Source: Actinomycetota bacterium (lineage in GTDB: Bacteria; Actinomycetota; Thermoleophilia; Solirubrobacterales; Solirubrobacteraceae). Taken from it: DNA of 55,709 bases. The stretch is from NCBI GenBank assembly GCA_005885515.1, contig VAWK01000001.1:1-55709 (forward strand), given 5' to 3'. Under the pieces are notes generated by a model. It saw nothing but the letters and a program-made list of their open reading frames with translations. It had not been told where the DNA came from and made no database searches. This document shows positions 35,620 to 43,846 of this stretch, one piece after another. The translations under genes were made by a program, and so were the position numbers. How positions within the stretch are numbered: position 1 is the first letter of the stretch; the number at the start of each line of letters is the position of its first letter.

Positions 35620-36153
35620 GTGTCCAGGATCGGTAGACAGCCCATCTCCGTGCCCACCGGCGTGACCGTGGCGATCGAGCGCGAGCAGGTTCGCGTGAAC
35701 GGCCCCAAAGGGGAACTCGCCGAGCGCATACCCAGGGACATGCAGGTCAAGCAGGACGGCGAGCAGCTGCTCGTCACGCGGCCCACCGACCGCGGCGAGC
35801 ACCGAGCGCTTCACGGGCTCACGCGCTCGTTGGTCGCGAACATGATCCAAGGCGTCACGGCGGGCTATGAGAAGCGGCTCGAGATCCAGGGGGTGGGCTA
35901 TCGCGCACAGCTGAAGGGCAGCAACCTGGAGCTGGCCGTAGGCTATTCGCACACGATTCCCATCACCGCGCCCCAGGGCATCGAGTTCGAGGTGCCTCAG
36001 CCTACGCGGATCGTGGTCAAGGGCATCTCCAAGCAACTCGTGGGCGAGACGGCGGCGCTGATCCGCAAGCAGCGCCCGCCGGAGCCATACAAGGGCAAGG
36101 GGATCCGCTACGAGGGCGAGCACGTGCCCCGCAAGGTGGGCAAGCGCGCATGA
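35620..36153 (+). CDS. rplF: 50S ribosomal protein L6
   Basis: Large-subunit protein beside the factor-binding site. 177 residues from [43 protein letters not shown], and the signature [20 protein letters not shown]. The frame is open 15 codons further upstream, but SRIG-R-x-P-I is the universal N-terminus, so the GTG is the start. Confidence 0.96.
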   Translation: MSRIGRQPISVPTGVTVAIEREQVRVNGPKGELAERIPRDMQVKQDGEQLLVTRPTDRGEHRALHGLTRSLVANMIQGVTAGYEKRLEIQGVGYRAQLKGSNLELAVGYSHTIPITAPQGIEFEVPQPTRIVVKGISKQLVGETAALIRKQRPPEPYKGKGIRYEGEHVPRKVGKRA

Positions 36154-36241
36154 GGCTCCAGGCTCGAGTGGCCGTCCCCTCGCGCGTCGCGTCGCGCAGC
36201 CGCCCCCAAGCTCTTTCTCTGCGCGGCGCGGAGGCTCGCGC

Positions 36242-36595
36242 ATGAGCGTGGCCACCAGCGACGCGCGTCGTCTGCGGCGCCGGCGCCGCGTGCGGGCGAA
36301 GATCTCCGGCACCGCCACCCGTCCGCGGGTGTCAGTGTTTCGCTCGAACCAGGGCCTGTGCGCGCAGCTGGTGGACGACACGTCCGGCCACACGCTCGCG
36401 GCGGTGGCTTGGTTTGAGCCGGAGCTCCGCTCGCTGGCCAAGCCCGAGCGCACCAGGCGTGCCGGCGAGGCGCTGGCGGCGCGCGCCAAGGCGGCGGGCG
36501 TATCCGAAGCCGTATTCGACCGCGGCGGATACCGTTATCACGGTCACGTACGCGCGTTTGCCGAGGCGATCCGGGAGGCCGGCCTGACCGTCTAG
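36242..36595 (+). CDS. rplR: 50S ribosomal protein L18
   Basis: 5S rRNA-binding protein. 117 residues with RRRRRVRAKISGTATRPRVS, VFRSNQGLCAQLVDD and the C-terminal GYRYHGHVRAFAEAIREAGL. A GGAGG site lies ten bases upstream. An 88-bp gap to rplF is longer than elsewhere in this operon. Confidence 0.96.
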   Translation: MSVATSDARRLRRRRRVRAKISGTATRPRVSVFRSNQGLCAQLVDDTSGHTLAAVAWFEPELRSLAKPERTRRAGEALAARAKAAGVSEAVFDRGGYRYHGHVRAFAEAIREAGLTV

Positions 36596-36629
36596 TGTCT
36601 GTCGGACGCCAAGCGCCAGATAACCGCTC

Positions 36630-37376
36630 ATGCCCAGCTCATCAGATCGAACCGTCAATCCCGCCGGCCTGGATCTCCAGGAGCGCGTGGTTGAAATCAA
36701 CCGCGTCGCCAAGGTGGTCAAGGGCGGGCGCCGCTTCTCGTTCACCGCTCTGGTCGTGGTGGGCGACGAGCGCGAAGTCGTGGGTGTGGGCTACGGCAAG
36801 GCCAACGAGGTGCCGCTGGCGATCCAGAAGGGGGTCGAGCGGGCCAAGAAGGACCTGTTCCGCGTTCCACGGCACGGCAGCACGATCACACACCAGACCA
36901 CCGGCGCGTTTGGCGCGGGCCGCGTGTTTCTGAAGCCGGCCTCGCCCGGTACGGGGGTGATCGCGGGCGGAGGCGTGCGAGCGGTGCTCGAGCTGGCGGG
37001 GATCCACGACATCCTCTCGAAGAGCCTCGGCACGCAAAACCCGATCAATCTGGTCAAGGCCACCGTTGATGGGCTGCGCGGTCTGCGCACTCCCGAGGAG
37101 GTTGCCAAGCTGCGCGGCCTGTCGGTCGGCGAGGTGCTCGGCCTGGGCGGGAACTCCGCTGACACGACCGCGGCCGGGCCCGGGGCGGACCCGCGCGCCG
37201 CCGCCGCAGACCACCGCGAGGGCGAGGGCGAGCCAGCGCAGGGCGAGGGCGAGCCAGCGCAGGGCGAGCCGCCGGCAGCCGGCGCGACCGGTTCCGCGGC
37301 CGGGGACGCACAAGCGGCGGTCGCGGAGCCGCAGGCGGTGGCGCCGGGGCCCGCTGGCGGCGAGGAGCCCGCGTGA
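36630..37376 (+). CDS. rpsE: 30S ribosomal protein S5 with repeat-bearing C-terminal tail
   Basis: S5 helps keep decoding accurate and forms part of the mRNA entry. The double-stranded RNA-binding-like N-domain ([20 protein letters not shown]) and C-domain ([20 protein letters not shown]) fill residues 1-165. The rest, to 248, is an Ala/Glu/Pro/Gly tail that includes two 7-residue units EGEPAQG (199-212). Typical S5 is 165-215 aa. GTGA-type overlap with rpmD. Confidence 0.95.
   Translation: MPSSSDRTVNPAGLDLQERVVEINRVAKVVKGGRRFSFTALVVVGDEREVVGVGYGKANEVPLAIQKGVERAKKDLFRVPRHGSTITHQTTGAFGAGRVFLKPASPGTGVIAGGGVRAVLELAGIHDILSKSLGTQNPINLVKATVDGLRGLRTPEEVAKLRGLSVGEVLGLGGNSADTTAAGPGADPRAAAADHREGEGEPAQGEGEPAQGEPPAAGATGSAAGDAQAAVAEPQAVAPGPAGGEEPA
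37224..37265 (+). repeat. 21-bp tandem repeat in rpsE
   Basis: Two adjacent in-frame 21-bp copies encode EGEPAQG twice in the S5 tail, apparently identical at DNA level. Confidence 0.85.
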
Positions 37377-37555
37377 GCACGCTCGAGGTGACGCAGCGTC
37401 GCTCAGGCAACGGCGCCAACAAGAAGCAGCTCGACACGCTGCGCTCGCTCGGCCTGCGCCGGATCGGGCATACCGTCCGCATCAAGGACTGCGAGCAGGC
37501 CCGCGGCATGGTGCACGCGGTCAGGCACCTGGTCGAGGTCCAGGAGCGTCGATGA
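37373..37555 (+). CDS. rpmD: 50S ribosomal protein L30
   Basis: Small large-subunit protein, 60 residues: [40 protein letters not shown] and [15 protein letters not shown] start in the overlap with the rpsE stop; its TGA overlaps the rplO ATG. Position between S5 and L15 is invariant in bacteria that keep L30. Confidence 0.96.
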   Translation: MSTLEVTQRRSGNGANKKQLDTLRSLGLRRIGHTVRIKDCEQARGMVHAVRHLVEVQERR

Positions 37556-38067
37556 GCCCCCCGGCCAACCCCGCCGGCCGCTCGCAGGGGCGCATCGGGC
37601 TGCACAGCCTGGCGCCCGCGGCAGGCAGCCGCCGCGTCCGCAAGCGCGTTGGGCGGGGCGAGGGATCGGGCACCGGCAAGACCGCCGGGCGCGGGCAGAA
37701 GGGCGCCGGGTCGCGCTCGGGCTCCAAGCGCCGGGCGCGCTTGGAGGGCGGCCAGATGCCGATCCACATGCGTATGCGCAAGCTGCGCGGACCGCACATG
37801 AAGAAGTCGATGCCGTTCGAGCCGTTCCGCACCCGCACCCAGCCCGTCAACATCTCGGCCCTGGAGCGCGCGTTCGAGGCGGGCTCCGAGGTCACACTCG
37901 AGCTGATGCGCTCTAGCGGTCTGGCAACGCGCAAGGACGTCCCGATCAAGGTTCTGGCCAAGGGCGAGCTCAACAAGGCCCTGACCGTGCACGCGCACGC
38001 TTTCAGCGCCGGCGCCCGCGAGCGCATCGAGGCGGCCGGGGGTAGCTGCCGGGTGGCGGCCGACTAG
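37552..38067 (+). CDS. rplO: 50S ribosomal protein L15
   Basis: Late-assembly large-subunit protein. 171 residues with LHSLAPAAGSRRVRKRVGRG, EGSGTGKTAGRGQKGAGSRS and FEGGQMP-like LEGGQMPIHMRMRKLRG. The start ATG overlaps the rpmD stop. An upstream continuation of the frame is a shadow of rpsE. Confidence 0.97.
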   Translation: MSPPANPAGRSQGRIGLHSLAPAAGSRRVRKRVGRGEGSGTGKTAGRGQKGAGSRSGSKRRARLEGGQMPIHMRMRKLRGPHMKKSMPFEPFRTRTQPVNISALERAFEAGSEVTLELMRSSGLATRKDVPIKVLAKGELNKALTVHAHAFSAGARERIEAAGGSCRVAAD

Positions 38068-38078
38068 GAGAGCTGGCG

Positions 38079-39350
38079 ATGCTTGCGACGATTCTGAACG
38101 CGTTCCAGGTCGCCGATATCCGCAAGAAGATCGCGTTCACCGCGGCGATGCTGTTGATCTACCGGTTGGGCTCCCATGTGCCCGTGCCGGGCGTGAACCT
38201 CACCGCGGTCAACAACATCCAGAAACAGTTCGGCGGTTCGAACATCCTCGGCTTGCTGAACCTGTTCTCCGGCGGCGGGCTGTCGCGCATCGCGATCTTC
38301 GCGCTCGGCATCATGCCGTACATAACCGCCTCGATCATCCTGCAGCTGTTGCAGGTGACGGTGCCCTCGCTGGAGAAGCTGGCCAAGGAAGGCGAGGTCG
38401 GCCAGGCGCGCATCACCCAGTACACCCGCTACCTCACCGTCGGCCTGTCCTTCGCGCAGTCGATCGGCTACGTGTTCCTGTTCCACACCCTGCAGGCGCG
38501 CGCTGGCGAATCGGTCGTGAGGACATTCGACGCGCCGCACGTCTTCCTGATCGTTGTGTGTCTCACCACTGGCTGCGTGCTGTTGATGTGGATCGGCGAG
38601 TTGATCACCCAGAAAGGCATCGGCAACGGGATCTCGCTGCTGATCTTCGCCTCCATCGTCGCGCGCCTGCCCAGCGGGGTGCAGACGTGGTGGACCACGC
38701 AGGACCAGGTGTTCAAGGTGATGATGCCCTTCCTCGTGCTGGTGGTGGTGGCGGGGATCGTGTTCGTGCAGGAAGGCCAGCGACGCATACCGGTGCAGTA
38801 CGCCAAGCGCGTGATCGGCCGGCGCATGACCGAGGGCGGGCAGACCTACCTGCCCCTGCGCGTGAACATGGCGGGGGTGATCCCGGTGATCTTTGCGGCC
38901 AGCATCATGGCCTTCCCCCCGACCGTCGGGCAGCTGGTGAAAACGCACTGGGGCACCAAGCTGTCCGACTTCTTCTCGCCGAGCGGCTGGCACTACGTGA
39001 TCGGCGAGTCGCTGTTCATCATCATCTTCACCTACTTCTACACAGCCGTCACGTTCAACCCGGTCGATCAGGCGGACAACCTGAAGAAGTACGGGGGGTT
39101 CATCCCCGGGGTGAGACCGGGCCGGCCGACCGCCGAGTTCCTCGACCGAATCCTGGCGCGGCTGACGTTCCCCGGCGCCCTGTTCCTGGCGTTTGTGGCG
39201 GCCCTGCCCACGATCCTGATCGCCCGCACGCACCAGAACATCCCCCTCGGCGGTACCTCGATCCTGATCGTGATCGGCGTGGCGCTGGAAACGATGAAGC
39301 AGCTCGAGGCGCAGCTGATGATGCGAAGTTACGAGGGCTTCTTGAAGTAG
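38079..39350 (+). CDS. secY: Preprotein translocase subunit SecY
   Basis: Channel-forming subunit of the Sec translocon, 423 aa, with ten hydrophobic helices. Conserved segments are KIAFTAAMLLIYRLGSHVPV (helix 1), ALGIMPYITASIILQLLQVT (helix 2), ITQKGIGNGISLLIFASIVA (helix 5) and the C-terminal tail QLMMRSYEGFLK. It closes the spc operon and works with the SecE encoded at 7215. GAG-type ribosome site before the ATG, 11 bp after rplO. Confidence 0.98.
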   Translation: MLATILNAFQVADIRKKIAFTAAMLLIYRLGSHVPVPGVNLTAVNNIQKQFGGSNILGLLNLFSGGGLSRIAIFALGIMPYITASIILQLLQVTVPSLEKLAKEGEVGQARITQYTRYLTVGLSFAQSIGYVFLFHTLQARAGESVVRTFDAPHVFLIVVCLTTGCVLLMWIGELITQKGIGNGISLLIFASIVARLPSGVQTWWTTQDQVFKVMMPFLVLVVVAGIVFVQEGQRRIPVQYAKRVIGRRMTEGGQTYLPLRVNMAGVIPVIFAASIMAFPPTVGQLVKTHWGTKLSDFFSPSGWHYVIGESLFIIIFTYFYTAVTFNPVDQADNLKKYGGFIPGVRPGRPTAEFLDRILARLTFPGALFLAFVAALPTILIARTHQNIPLGGTSILIVIGVALETMKQLEAQLMMRSYEGFLK

Positions 39351-39416
39351 ACCGCTCGCGCCGTGCGCCCGGCGCACGGGCGCTCGCCGCGCTCGCGCAC
39401 GCGCAGGTAGAGCGGA

Positions 39417-39422
39417 TAGGCT
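39417..39422 (+). promoter_or_regulatory. -10 element before adk
   Basis: GCGGATAGGCT contains TAGGCT ending 11 nt before the GTG start of adk, in the 82-bp secY-adk spacer. It may give adk-map a promoter separate from secY. Confidence 0.3.
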
Positions 39423-39432
39423 GCAGCGCCAC

Positions 39433-40110
39433 GTGGCGGAGATGAACCTGATTCTGCTCGGCCCTCCCGGCGCCGGCAAGGGCACGCAGGCCGATCGCCT
39501 GCGCGAGGACTTCGGCGTGCCCCACATCGCCACCGGCAACATGCTCCGGGCCGAGATCGCCGAGGGCACCGAGCTCGGCGAGCAGGCCAAGCGTTACATG
39601 GACGCCGGCGAGCTCGTCCCCGACGAGGTGATCGTCGAGATGATCACGAGACGCATCGAAGACGCGGACGCGGCCGACGGCTTTCTGCTCGACGGCTTTC
39701 CCCGCAACGAGCAGCAGGCAAGCTCCCTCGACGAGGCATTCGAGCGCCTCGAGCGGCGGCTCACCGCGGCGCTGCTGATCATGGTCGCCGACGAGGAGGT
39801 CGTGCGGCGACTGTCCGGCCGCCGCGTGTGCGTGAAGAACCCGAGCCACGTCTACCACGTCGAGCTCGATCCGCCCAAGCACGAGGGCGTGTGCGACCAG
39901 GACGGCTCGCGCCTGGTGCAACGCGAGGACGACCGCGAGGCGACGATCCGCCGGCGCCTGGAGATCTACCACGCCCAGACCGAGCCGCTGCTCGCCCACT
40001 ATGACCGCGCCGGGCTGCTACGCCGGTTCGACGGGCAGAGAAGCCCCGAGGAGGTGCACGCCCACATCAGGGCCACGGTCGCGACGCTGCGCCTGGAGGA
40101 GACGCTGTAG
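39433..40110 (+). CDS. adk: Adenylate kinase
   Basis: Interconverts ATP + AMP and two ADP. P-loop GPPGAGKGT (10-18), NMP-binding region TGNMLRAEI (35-43), LDGFPRN (86-92) and the LID (about 125-165) are present. The LID has only two of the four zinc cysteines: Cys133-x2-Asn136 and Cys154-x2-Asp157, a C-N-C-D set, so the metal site may be weak or lost. GTG start gives 225 aa; the ATG three codons later fits the usual N-terminus (MNLILLGPPG) and is an equally good start. Confidence 0.96.
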   Translation: MAEMNLILLGPPGAGKGTQADRLREDFGVPHIATGNMLRAEIAEGTELGEQAKRYMDAGELVPDEVIVEMITRRIEDADAADGFLLDGFPRNEQQASSLDEAFERLERRLTAALLIMVADEEVVRRLSGRRVCVKNPSHVYHVELDPPKHEGVCDQDGSRLVQREDDREATIRRRLEIYHAQTEPLLAHYDRAGLLRRFDGQRSPEEVHAHIRATVATLRLEETL

Positions 40111-40118
40111 GTGGCAGC

Positions 40119-40124
40119 TAAGCT
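40119..40124 (+). promoter_or_regulatory. -10 element before map
   Basis: GCAGCTAAGCT has TAAGCT ending 7 nt before the GTG start. There is no Shine-Dalgarno in the 20-bp adk-map gap. The sequence AGCTAAGCT is also partly palindromic. Confidence 0.3.
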
Positions 40125-40130
40125 GCCCGG

Positions 40131-40940
40131 GTGATCATCAAGAAGTCACCGCAGGAGATCGAGAAGATGGCGCGGGCGGGCAGCATCCTCGTCGCCACGC
40201 TGGCGCTGCTCGGCGCGAGCATCCGCGAGGGCGTGAGCACGGCCGAGCTGGACGAGGCCGCCGAGCGCTTCATCCGCTCGCGCGGCGCGGCGCCCACGTT
40301 CAAGGGCTACCGCGGCTTTCCCGGCTCGATCTGCGCCTCGCCCAACGCGATGATCGTGCACGGCATACCCGGGCCTTATCGCCTGCGGCGCGGGGACATC
40401 GTGTCGATCGACGTGGGCGTCACGCTCGACGGCTGGGTCGCCGACGCGGCGCGAACGTTCGCCGTCGGCGAGGTCGGCCCGCATGTGCAGAACCTGCTGG
40501 ACGCCACCGAGGAGTCGCTGCACGCGGGCGTCGCGCAGTGTACGGCCGGCAACCGCATGGGCGACGTCTCGAGCGCCATCCAGACCGTCGCCGAGGGGGC
40601 GGGGCTCTCGGTCGTGCGCTCGCTGGTCGGTCATGGGATCGGACGCAGCATGCACGAGGACCCGCAGGTGCCCAACTACGGTAGACCCGGCAGGGGACCG
40701 CTGCTGGAAGAGGGCATGGTGCTCGCCGTCGAGCCGATGATGACCTCCGGGGCGGCGCCGGTGAGCGTGGGCGGCGACGGCTGGGCGATCTTCTCCCAGG
40801 ACGGGTCCCCAGCGGCGCACTTCGAGTTCACCGTTGCGATCACCGCCGACGGACCCAGCATTCTGACGCCCTGGCACGTGGATGAGGAGGCCGCCGCGGC
40901 GGCCGAAACCGCCCCCGAGGGCGCCGCCAGCCCGCGCTGA
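40131..40940 (+). CDS. map: Methionine aminopeptidase, type I
   Basis: Removes the initiator methionine from nascent proteins. The five dinuclear metal ligands are visible: Asp94, Asp105, His168 (GHGIGRSMHE), Glu201 and Glu232 (AHFEFTVAI). 269 aa, with an Ala/Glu-rich C-terminal tail of about 20 residues. GTG start. In most actinobacteria infA follows map directly; here the next gene is rpmJ. Confidence 0.96.
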   Translation: MIIKKSPQEIEKMARAGSILVATLALLGASIREGVSTAELDEAAERFIRSRGAAPTFKGYRGFPGSICASPNAMIVHGIPGPYRLRRGDIVSIDVGVTLDGWVADAARTFAVGEVGPHVQNLLDATEESLHAGVAQCTAGNRMGDVSSAIQTVAEGAGLSVVRSLVGHGIGRSMHEDPQVPNYGRPGRGPLLEEGMVLAVEPMMTSGAAPVSVGGDGWAIFSQDGSPAAHFEFTVAITADGPSILTPWHVDEEAAAAAETAPEGAASPR

Positions 40941-41010
40941 AGGCGCGCCGGCGCCGCGGACCGGGCCGCCCCAGGCCGGCACCGGCGGCCGCGGGAGCAC
41001 GGCTCAGAGT

Positions 41011-41019
41011 TGCTACCAT
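41011..41019 (+). promoter_or_regulatory. Extended -10 promoter of the rpmJ-rpsM-rpsK-rpsD-rpoA-rplQ operon
   Basis: TGC-TACCAT lies 116 nt upstream of rpmJ, so the transcript would carry a leader of about 110 nt. It shares the TGCTA core with the boxes before rpoB, rpsL and fusA. Confidence 0.45.
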
Positions 41020-41025
41020 CATCCG

Positions 41026-41135
41026 TCCTGCGCAAATGCGCGCTGCGAGCGCGCAGAGCGTGTCCACGGCTCGGTAGCGGCGGCCCAGGCGGCAGCCAGA
41101 GCCGAGCCGCGGGAGAGCAGTCGCCGAAGGGGATC
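41026..41135 (+). ncRNA. Structured 5' leader upstream of rpmJ (candidate autoregulatory RNA)
   Basis: Two strong inverted repeats fill this leader. Hairpin 1 is TGCGCGCT-GCG-AGCGCGCA (41037-41055, eight perfect pairs). Hairpin 2 closes with CGGCTCGG (41067-41074) and CCGAGCCG (41102-41109), enclosing a 27-nt GGC/GCC-rich loop that can fold further. The ribosome site AAGGGG follows 16 nt later. In other bacteria S4 binds a leader of the alpha operon; an equivalent role here is a guess from position. No infA coding sequence is found in this interval. Confidence 0.45.
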
Positions 41136-41249
41136 ATGAAGGTAAGACCGTCGGTCAGGCCGATGTGCGAGAAATGCAAGATCATCCGCCGCCACGGCGT
41201 GGTGCTGGTGATCTGCCAGAACAAGCGCCACAAGCAGCGCCAGGGGTGA
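41136..41249 (+). CDS. rpmJ: 50S ribosomal protein L36
   Basis: 37 residues, [20 protein letters not shown] then [17 protein letters not shown]. The zinc ligands Cys11, Cys14, Cys27 and His32 make it the zinc-binding form. ATG preceded by AAGGGG. It heads the rpsM-rpsK-rpsD-rpoA-rplQ cluster. Confidence 0.97.
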   Translation: MKVRPSVRPMCEKCKIIRRHGVVLVICQNKRHKQRQG

Positions 41250-41257
41250 TCGGCTAG

Positions 41258-41651
41258 ATGGCACGCATCGCCGGCGTCAACCTGCCGCTCAACAAGCGCT
41301 CTGAAGTCGGGCTCACCTACATCTACGGGATCGGGCGCTCCACGTCCAACAAGATCCTCGAGCAGGTCGGAGTCAGCCCGGACACCTACGTGCGCGATCT
41401 GACCGAGGATGAGGTCGCGAGGCTGCGCGCGGCGATCGACGACGGGCGACGACGGGCGCGCGGTCGAGGGCGACCTGCGTCGCGAGCGCTCTCAGGACAT
41501 CAAACGACTGCAGGAGATCGGCTGCTATCGCGGCCTGCGCCACCGCCGCGGCCTGCCGGTGCGCGGGCAGAACACCAAGACCAACGCCCGTACGCGCAAG
41601 GGACCGCGGCGCATGCAGGTGGCCGGCAAGAAGCGGGCGGGCAAGAAGTGA
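41258..41651 (+). CDS. rpsM: 30S ribosomal protein S13, frameshifted by a 10-bp duplication
   Basis: S13 contacts tRNA and S19 in the 30S head. The first part reads normally ([40 protein letters not shown]) up to L-R-A-A-I-D-D-G. There GACGACGGGC occurs twice in tandem, shifting the frame; the original frame then runs out to 41716 as unrelated residues. In the shifted frame the true S13 C-terminus continues: [40 protein letters not shown], and the basic end to TGA 41649-41651. Deleting one 10-bp copy restores a perfect 127-aa S13. As written the gene cannot give S13 without frameshifting. Confidence 0.93.
41438..41457 (+). repeat. 10-bp tandem duplication breaking rpsM
   Basis: GACGACGGGC at 41438-41447 is repeated exactly at 41448-41457. 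The length is not a multiple of three, so it disrupts the reading frame. Confidence 0.95.
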
Positions 41652-41716
41652 GCGCCGAGCGCACGCGCCGCAGGCCGGCGCCCGCAACTATCTCGAGCGG
41701 AGCGCGGGAGCGGTAG

Positions 41717-42112
41717 ATGCCACCCGCTCCCAAACGCGCGCGCGGCCGGCGCAAGCCTAAGAAGAACATTCCCGTCGGGCAGGCGCACATCAAGACCTCG
41801 TTCAACAACACGATCGTGTCGCTCACCGATGTGCAGGGCAACGTGATCGCGTGGGAGTCCGCGGGCGGAGCCGGCTTCAAGGGCTCGCGCAAGTCCACCC
41901 CGTTCGCCGCCCAGGTCACCGCCGACGCGGCAGCCCGCAAGGGGCTCGAGCAGGGGCTGCAGAAAGTGGACGTGTACGTCAAGGGACCCGGCTCGGGCCG
42001 CGAGACCGCGATCCGCTCGCTGCAGGCGGCCGGGCTCGAGGTCACGGGCGTGCGCGACGTGACGCCGCAGGCCCACAACGGCTGCCGCCCGCGCAAGCGG
42101 CGGCGGGTGTAG
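41717..42112 (+). CDS. rpsK: 30S ribosomal protein S11
   Basis: Platform protein of the 30S subunit. 131 residues: [60 protein letters not shown] and the end [18 protein letters not shown] start; upstream rpsM normally ends 65 bp earlier. Confidence 0.97.
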   Translation: MPPAPKRARGRRKPKKNIPVGQAHIKTSFNNTIVSLTDVQGNVIAWESAGGAGFKGSRKSTPFAAQVTADAAARKGLEQGLQKVDVYVKGPGSGRETAIRSLQAAGLEVTGVRDVTPQAHNGCRPRKRRRV

Positions 42113-42150
42113 GAGCGAACCGCGCCAGGCCGCGGGCCGACCGGACACGC

Positions 42151-42771
42151 ATGGCAAGAGACACGGGCCCACAGTGCAAGCAGTGCCGCCGCGAGGGACA
42201 GAAGCTGTTCCTCAAGGGCGAGCGATGCCTGACCGACAAGTGCGGCGTCGAGCGGCGCTCATACGCGCCTGGCGAGCATGGACGGGGGCGCATGAAACAG
42301 AGCGAGTACCGGCTACAGCTGCGCGAGAAGCAGAAGGCGCGCCGTTACTACGGCGTGCTGGAGAAGCAGTTCCACGGCTACTACCAAAAGGCATCGCGCC
42401 AGGCGGGCATCACCGGCGAGAACCTGCTCGCGCTGCTCGAGTGCCGGCTGGACAACGTGCTCGTGCGCCTCGGCTTCGCTGCCTCGCGTCGCCAGGCCCG
42501 CCAGCTGATCCGCCACGGCCACTGGACGGTGAACGGCCGCCGCGTGAACATCCCCAGCCATCAGGCCAAGCCGGGCGATGTCATCGCCATCAAGGCCGAC
42601 ACGCCGGCGATGCAGGTGGTCAGGGACGCCACCGAGCTCACAGGACAGATCCCCGCGTGGCTACAGGCCGACCACGAGTCGCTCACGGCCAAGGTGCTGC
42701 GCAAGCCGGAGCGCCGAGAGGTCGCCGCCCCGGTGCAGGAGCAGCTCATCGTCGAGCTGTACTCGAAGTAG
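42151..42771 (+). CDS. rpsD: 30S ribosomal protein S4, zinc-binding form
   Basis: Primary 16S rRNA-binding protein that starts 30S body assembly. 206 residues; the N-terminal zinc site is Cys9, Cys12, Cys26, Cys31. The S4 RNA-binding domain is RLDNVLVRLGFAASRRQARQ with IRHGHWTVNGRRVNIPS. The frame stays open for 100 codons upstream over rpsK, but MARDTGPQCKQCRREGQK is the authentic N-terminus. Confidence 0.97.
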   Translation: MARDTGPQCKQCRREGQKLFLKGERCLTDKCGVERRSYAPGEHGRGRMKQSEYRLQLREKQKARRYYGVLEKQFHGYYQKASRQAGITGENLLALLECRLDNVLVRLGFAASRRQARQLIRHGHWTVNGRRVNIPSHQAKPGDVIAIKADTPAMQVVRDATELTGQIPAWLQADHESLTAKVLRKPERREVAAPVQEQLIVELYSK

Positions 42772-42863
42772 TAGAACCCGTTTCCGCGCGCCCTCGATCG
42801 GGCGTCGCTTGAAGCCGGCGTCGCAGGGCGCCGGCACGAGAACAAAACGACGTTAGGACTCTG

Positions 42864-43841
42864 ATGCTCGACTTCCAAATCCCCCGGATCACCAGCGAGT
42901 CCGCGGAGCAGAACCGTGGCAGCTTCACCATCGAGCCGCTCGATCGCGGCTTCGGCTACACGTTCGGCAACTCGCTGCGGCGCGTGTTGCTGTCATCGCT
43001 GTCTGGCGCGGCGGTCACCAGCGTGCGCATCGAGGGCGTGGCGCACGAGTTCTCGACCATCCCGGGTGTCAAGGAGGACGTGACCGACATCGTGCTGAAC
43101 CTCAAGGACATCGTCTGCCGCATGCACTCTGACGCGAGCGAGGTGGAGGCGCCGCTGGTGGTGACCGGGCCGGGCGAGATCACCGCCAAGGACATCGACC
43201 TGCCGGCCGGCGTCGAGATCCTCAACCCCGAGGTGCACATCGCCACGCTGGAGAAAAAAACCAAGCTCGAGCTGTACATGACGATTGGCCGCGGACGCGG
43301 CTATCGCCCCGCGGAGGAGAACAAGTCTTCCGATCAGCCGATCGGCGTGATCCCGATCGATTCCATCTTCTCGCCGGTGCGGCGCGTGGCCTATTCGGTC
43401 GAGCAGGCGCGCGTGGGGCAGAAGACCGACTTCGACAAGCTCAGCCTGGACATCGAGACCGACGGTTCGATCGATCCGCAGGCGGCGCTGCGCGAGGCGG
43501 CCGAGCTGCTGATCTCCCAGCTCGCGATCTTCACCGACGCCGACCGCATCCAGGAGCTGCGCGCCGCCCCGGGCGGGCAGCTCGACGGGCACGGCCTGGC
43601 GGTCGGCGCCGGCGGCGGGCCCGCCACGCTGCAGGGAGAGGAGTGGGGCATCCTGATCGAGGAGCTCGAGCTGGGCGTGCGCTCATACAACTGCCTCAAG
43701 CGGGCCGGGATCCAGACGGTTGGCGATCTCATCTCCAAGTCGGAGGCGGAGCTGAACGCGATCCCAAACTTCGGCAAGAAGTCGATCGACGAGGTGATCG
43801 AAACGCTGCACGCGCGCGGGCTTAGCCTGCGCCAGGACTAG
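42864..43841 (+). CDS. rpoA: DNA-directed RNA polymerase subunit alpha
   Basis: Assembly platform of RNA polymerase, 325 aa. The N-terminal domain (1-235) has EPLDRGFGYTFGNSLRRVLL and GVKEDVTDIVLNLKDIV. The flexible linker is Gly/Ala-rich. The C-terminal domain (about 250-325) is LGVRSYNCLKRAGIQTVGDL with IPNFGKKSIDEVIETLHARG, which binds UP elements and activators. ATG start, 92 bp after rpsD. Confidence 0.98.
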   Translation: MLDFQIPRITSESAEQNRGSFTIEPLDRGFGYTFGNSLRRVLLSSLSGAAVTSVRIEGVAHEFSTIPGVKEDVTDIVLNLKDIVCRMHSDASEVEAPLVVTGPGEITAKDIDLPAGVEILNPEVHIATLEKKTKLELYMTIGRGRGYRPAEENKSSDQPIGVIPIDSIFSPVRRVAYSVEQARVGQKTDFDKLSLDIETDGSIDPQAALREAAELLISQLAIFTDADRIQELRAAPGGQLDGHGLAVGAGGGPATLQGEEWGILIEELELGVRSYNCLKRAGIQTVGDLISKSEAELNAIPNFGKKSIDEVIETLHARGLSLRQD

Positions 43842-43846
43842 CGTCG

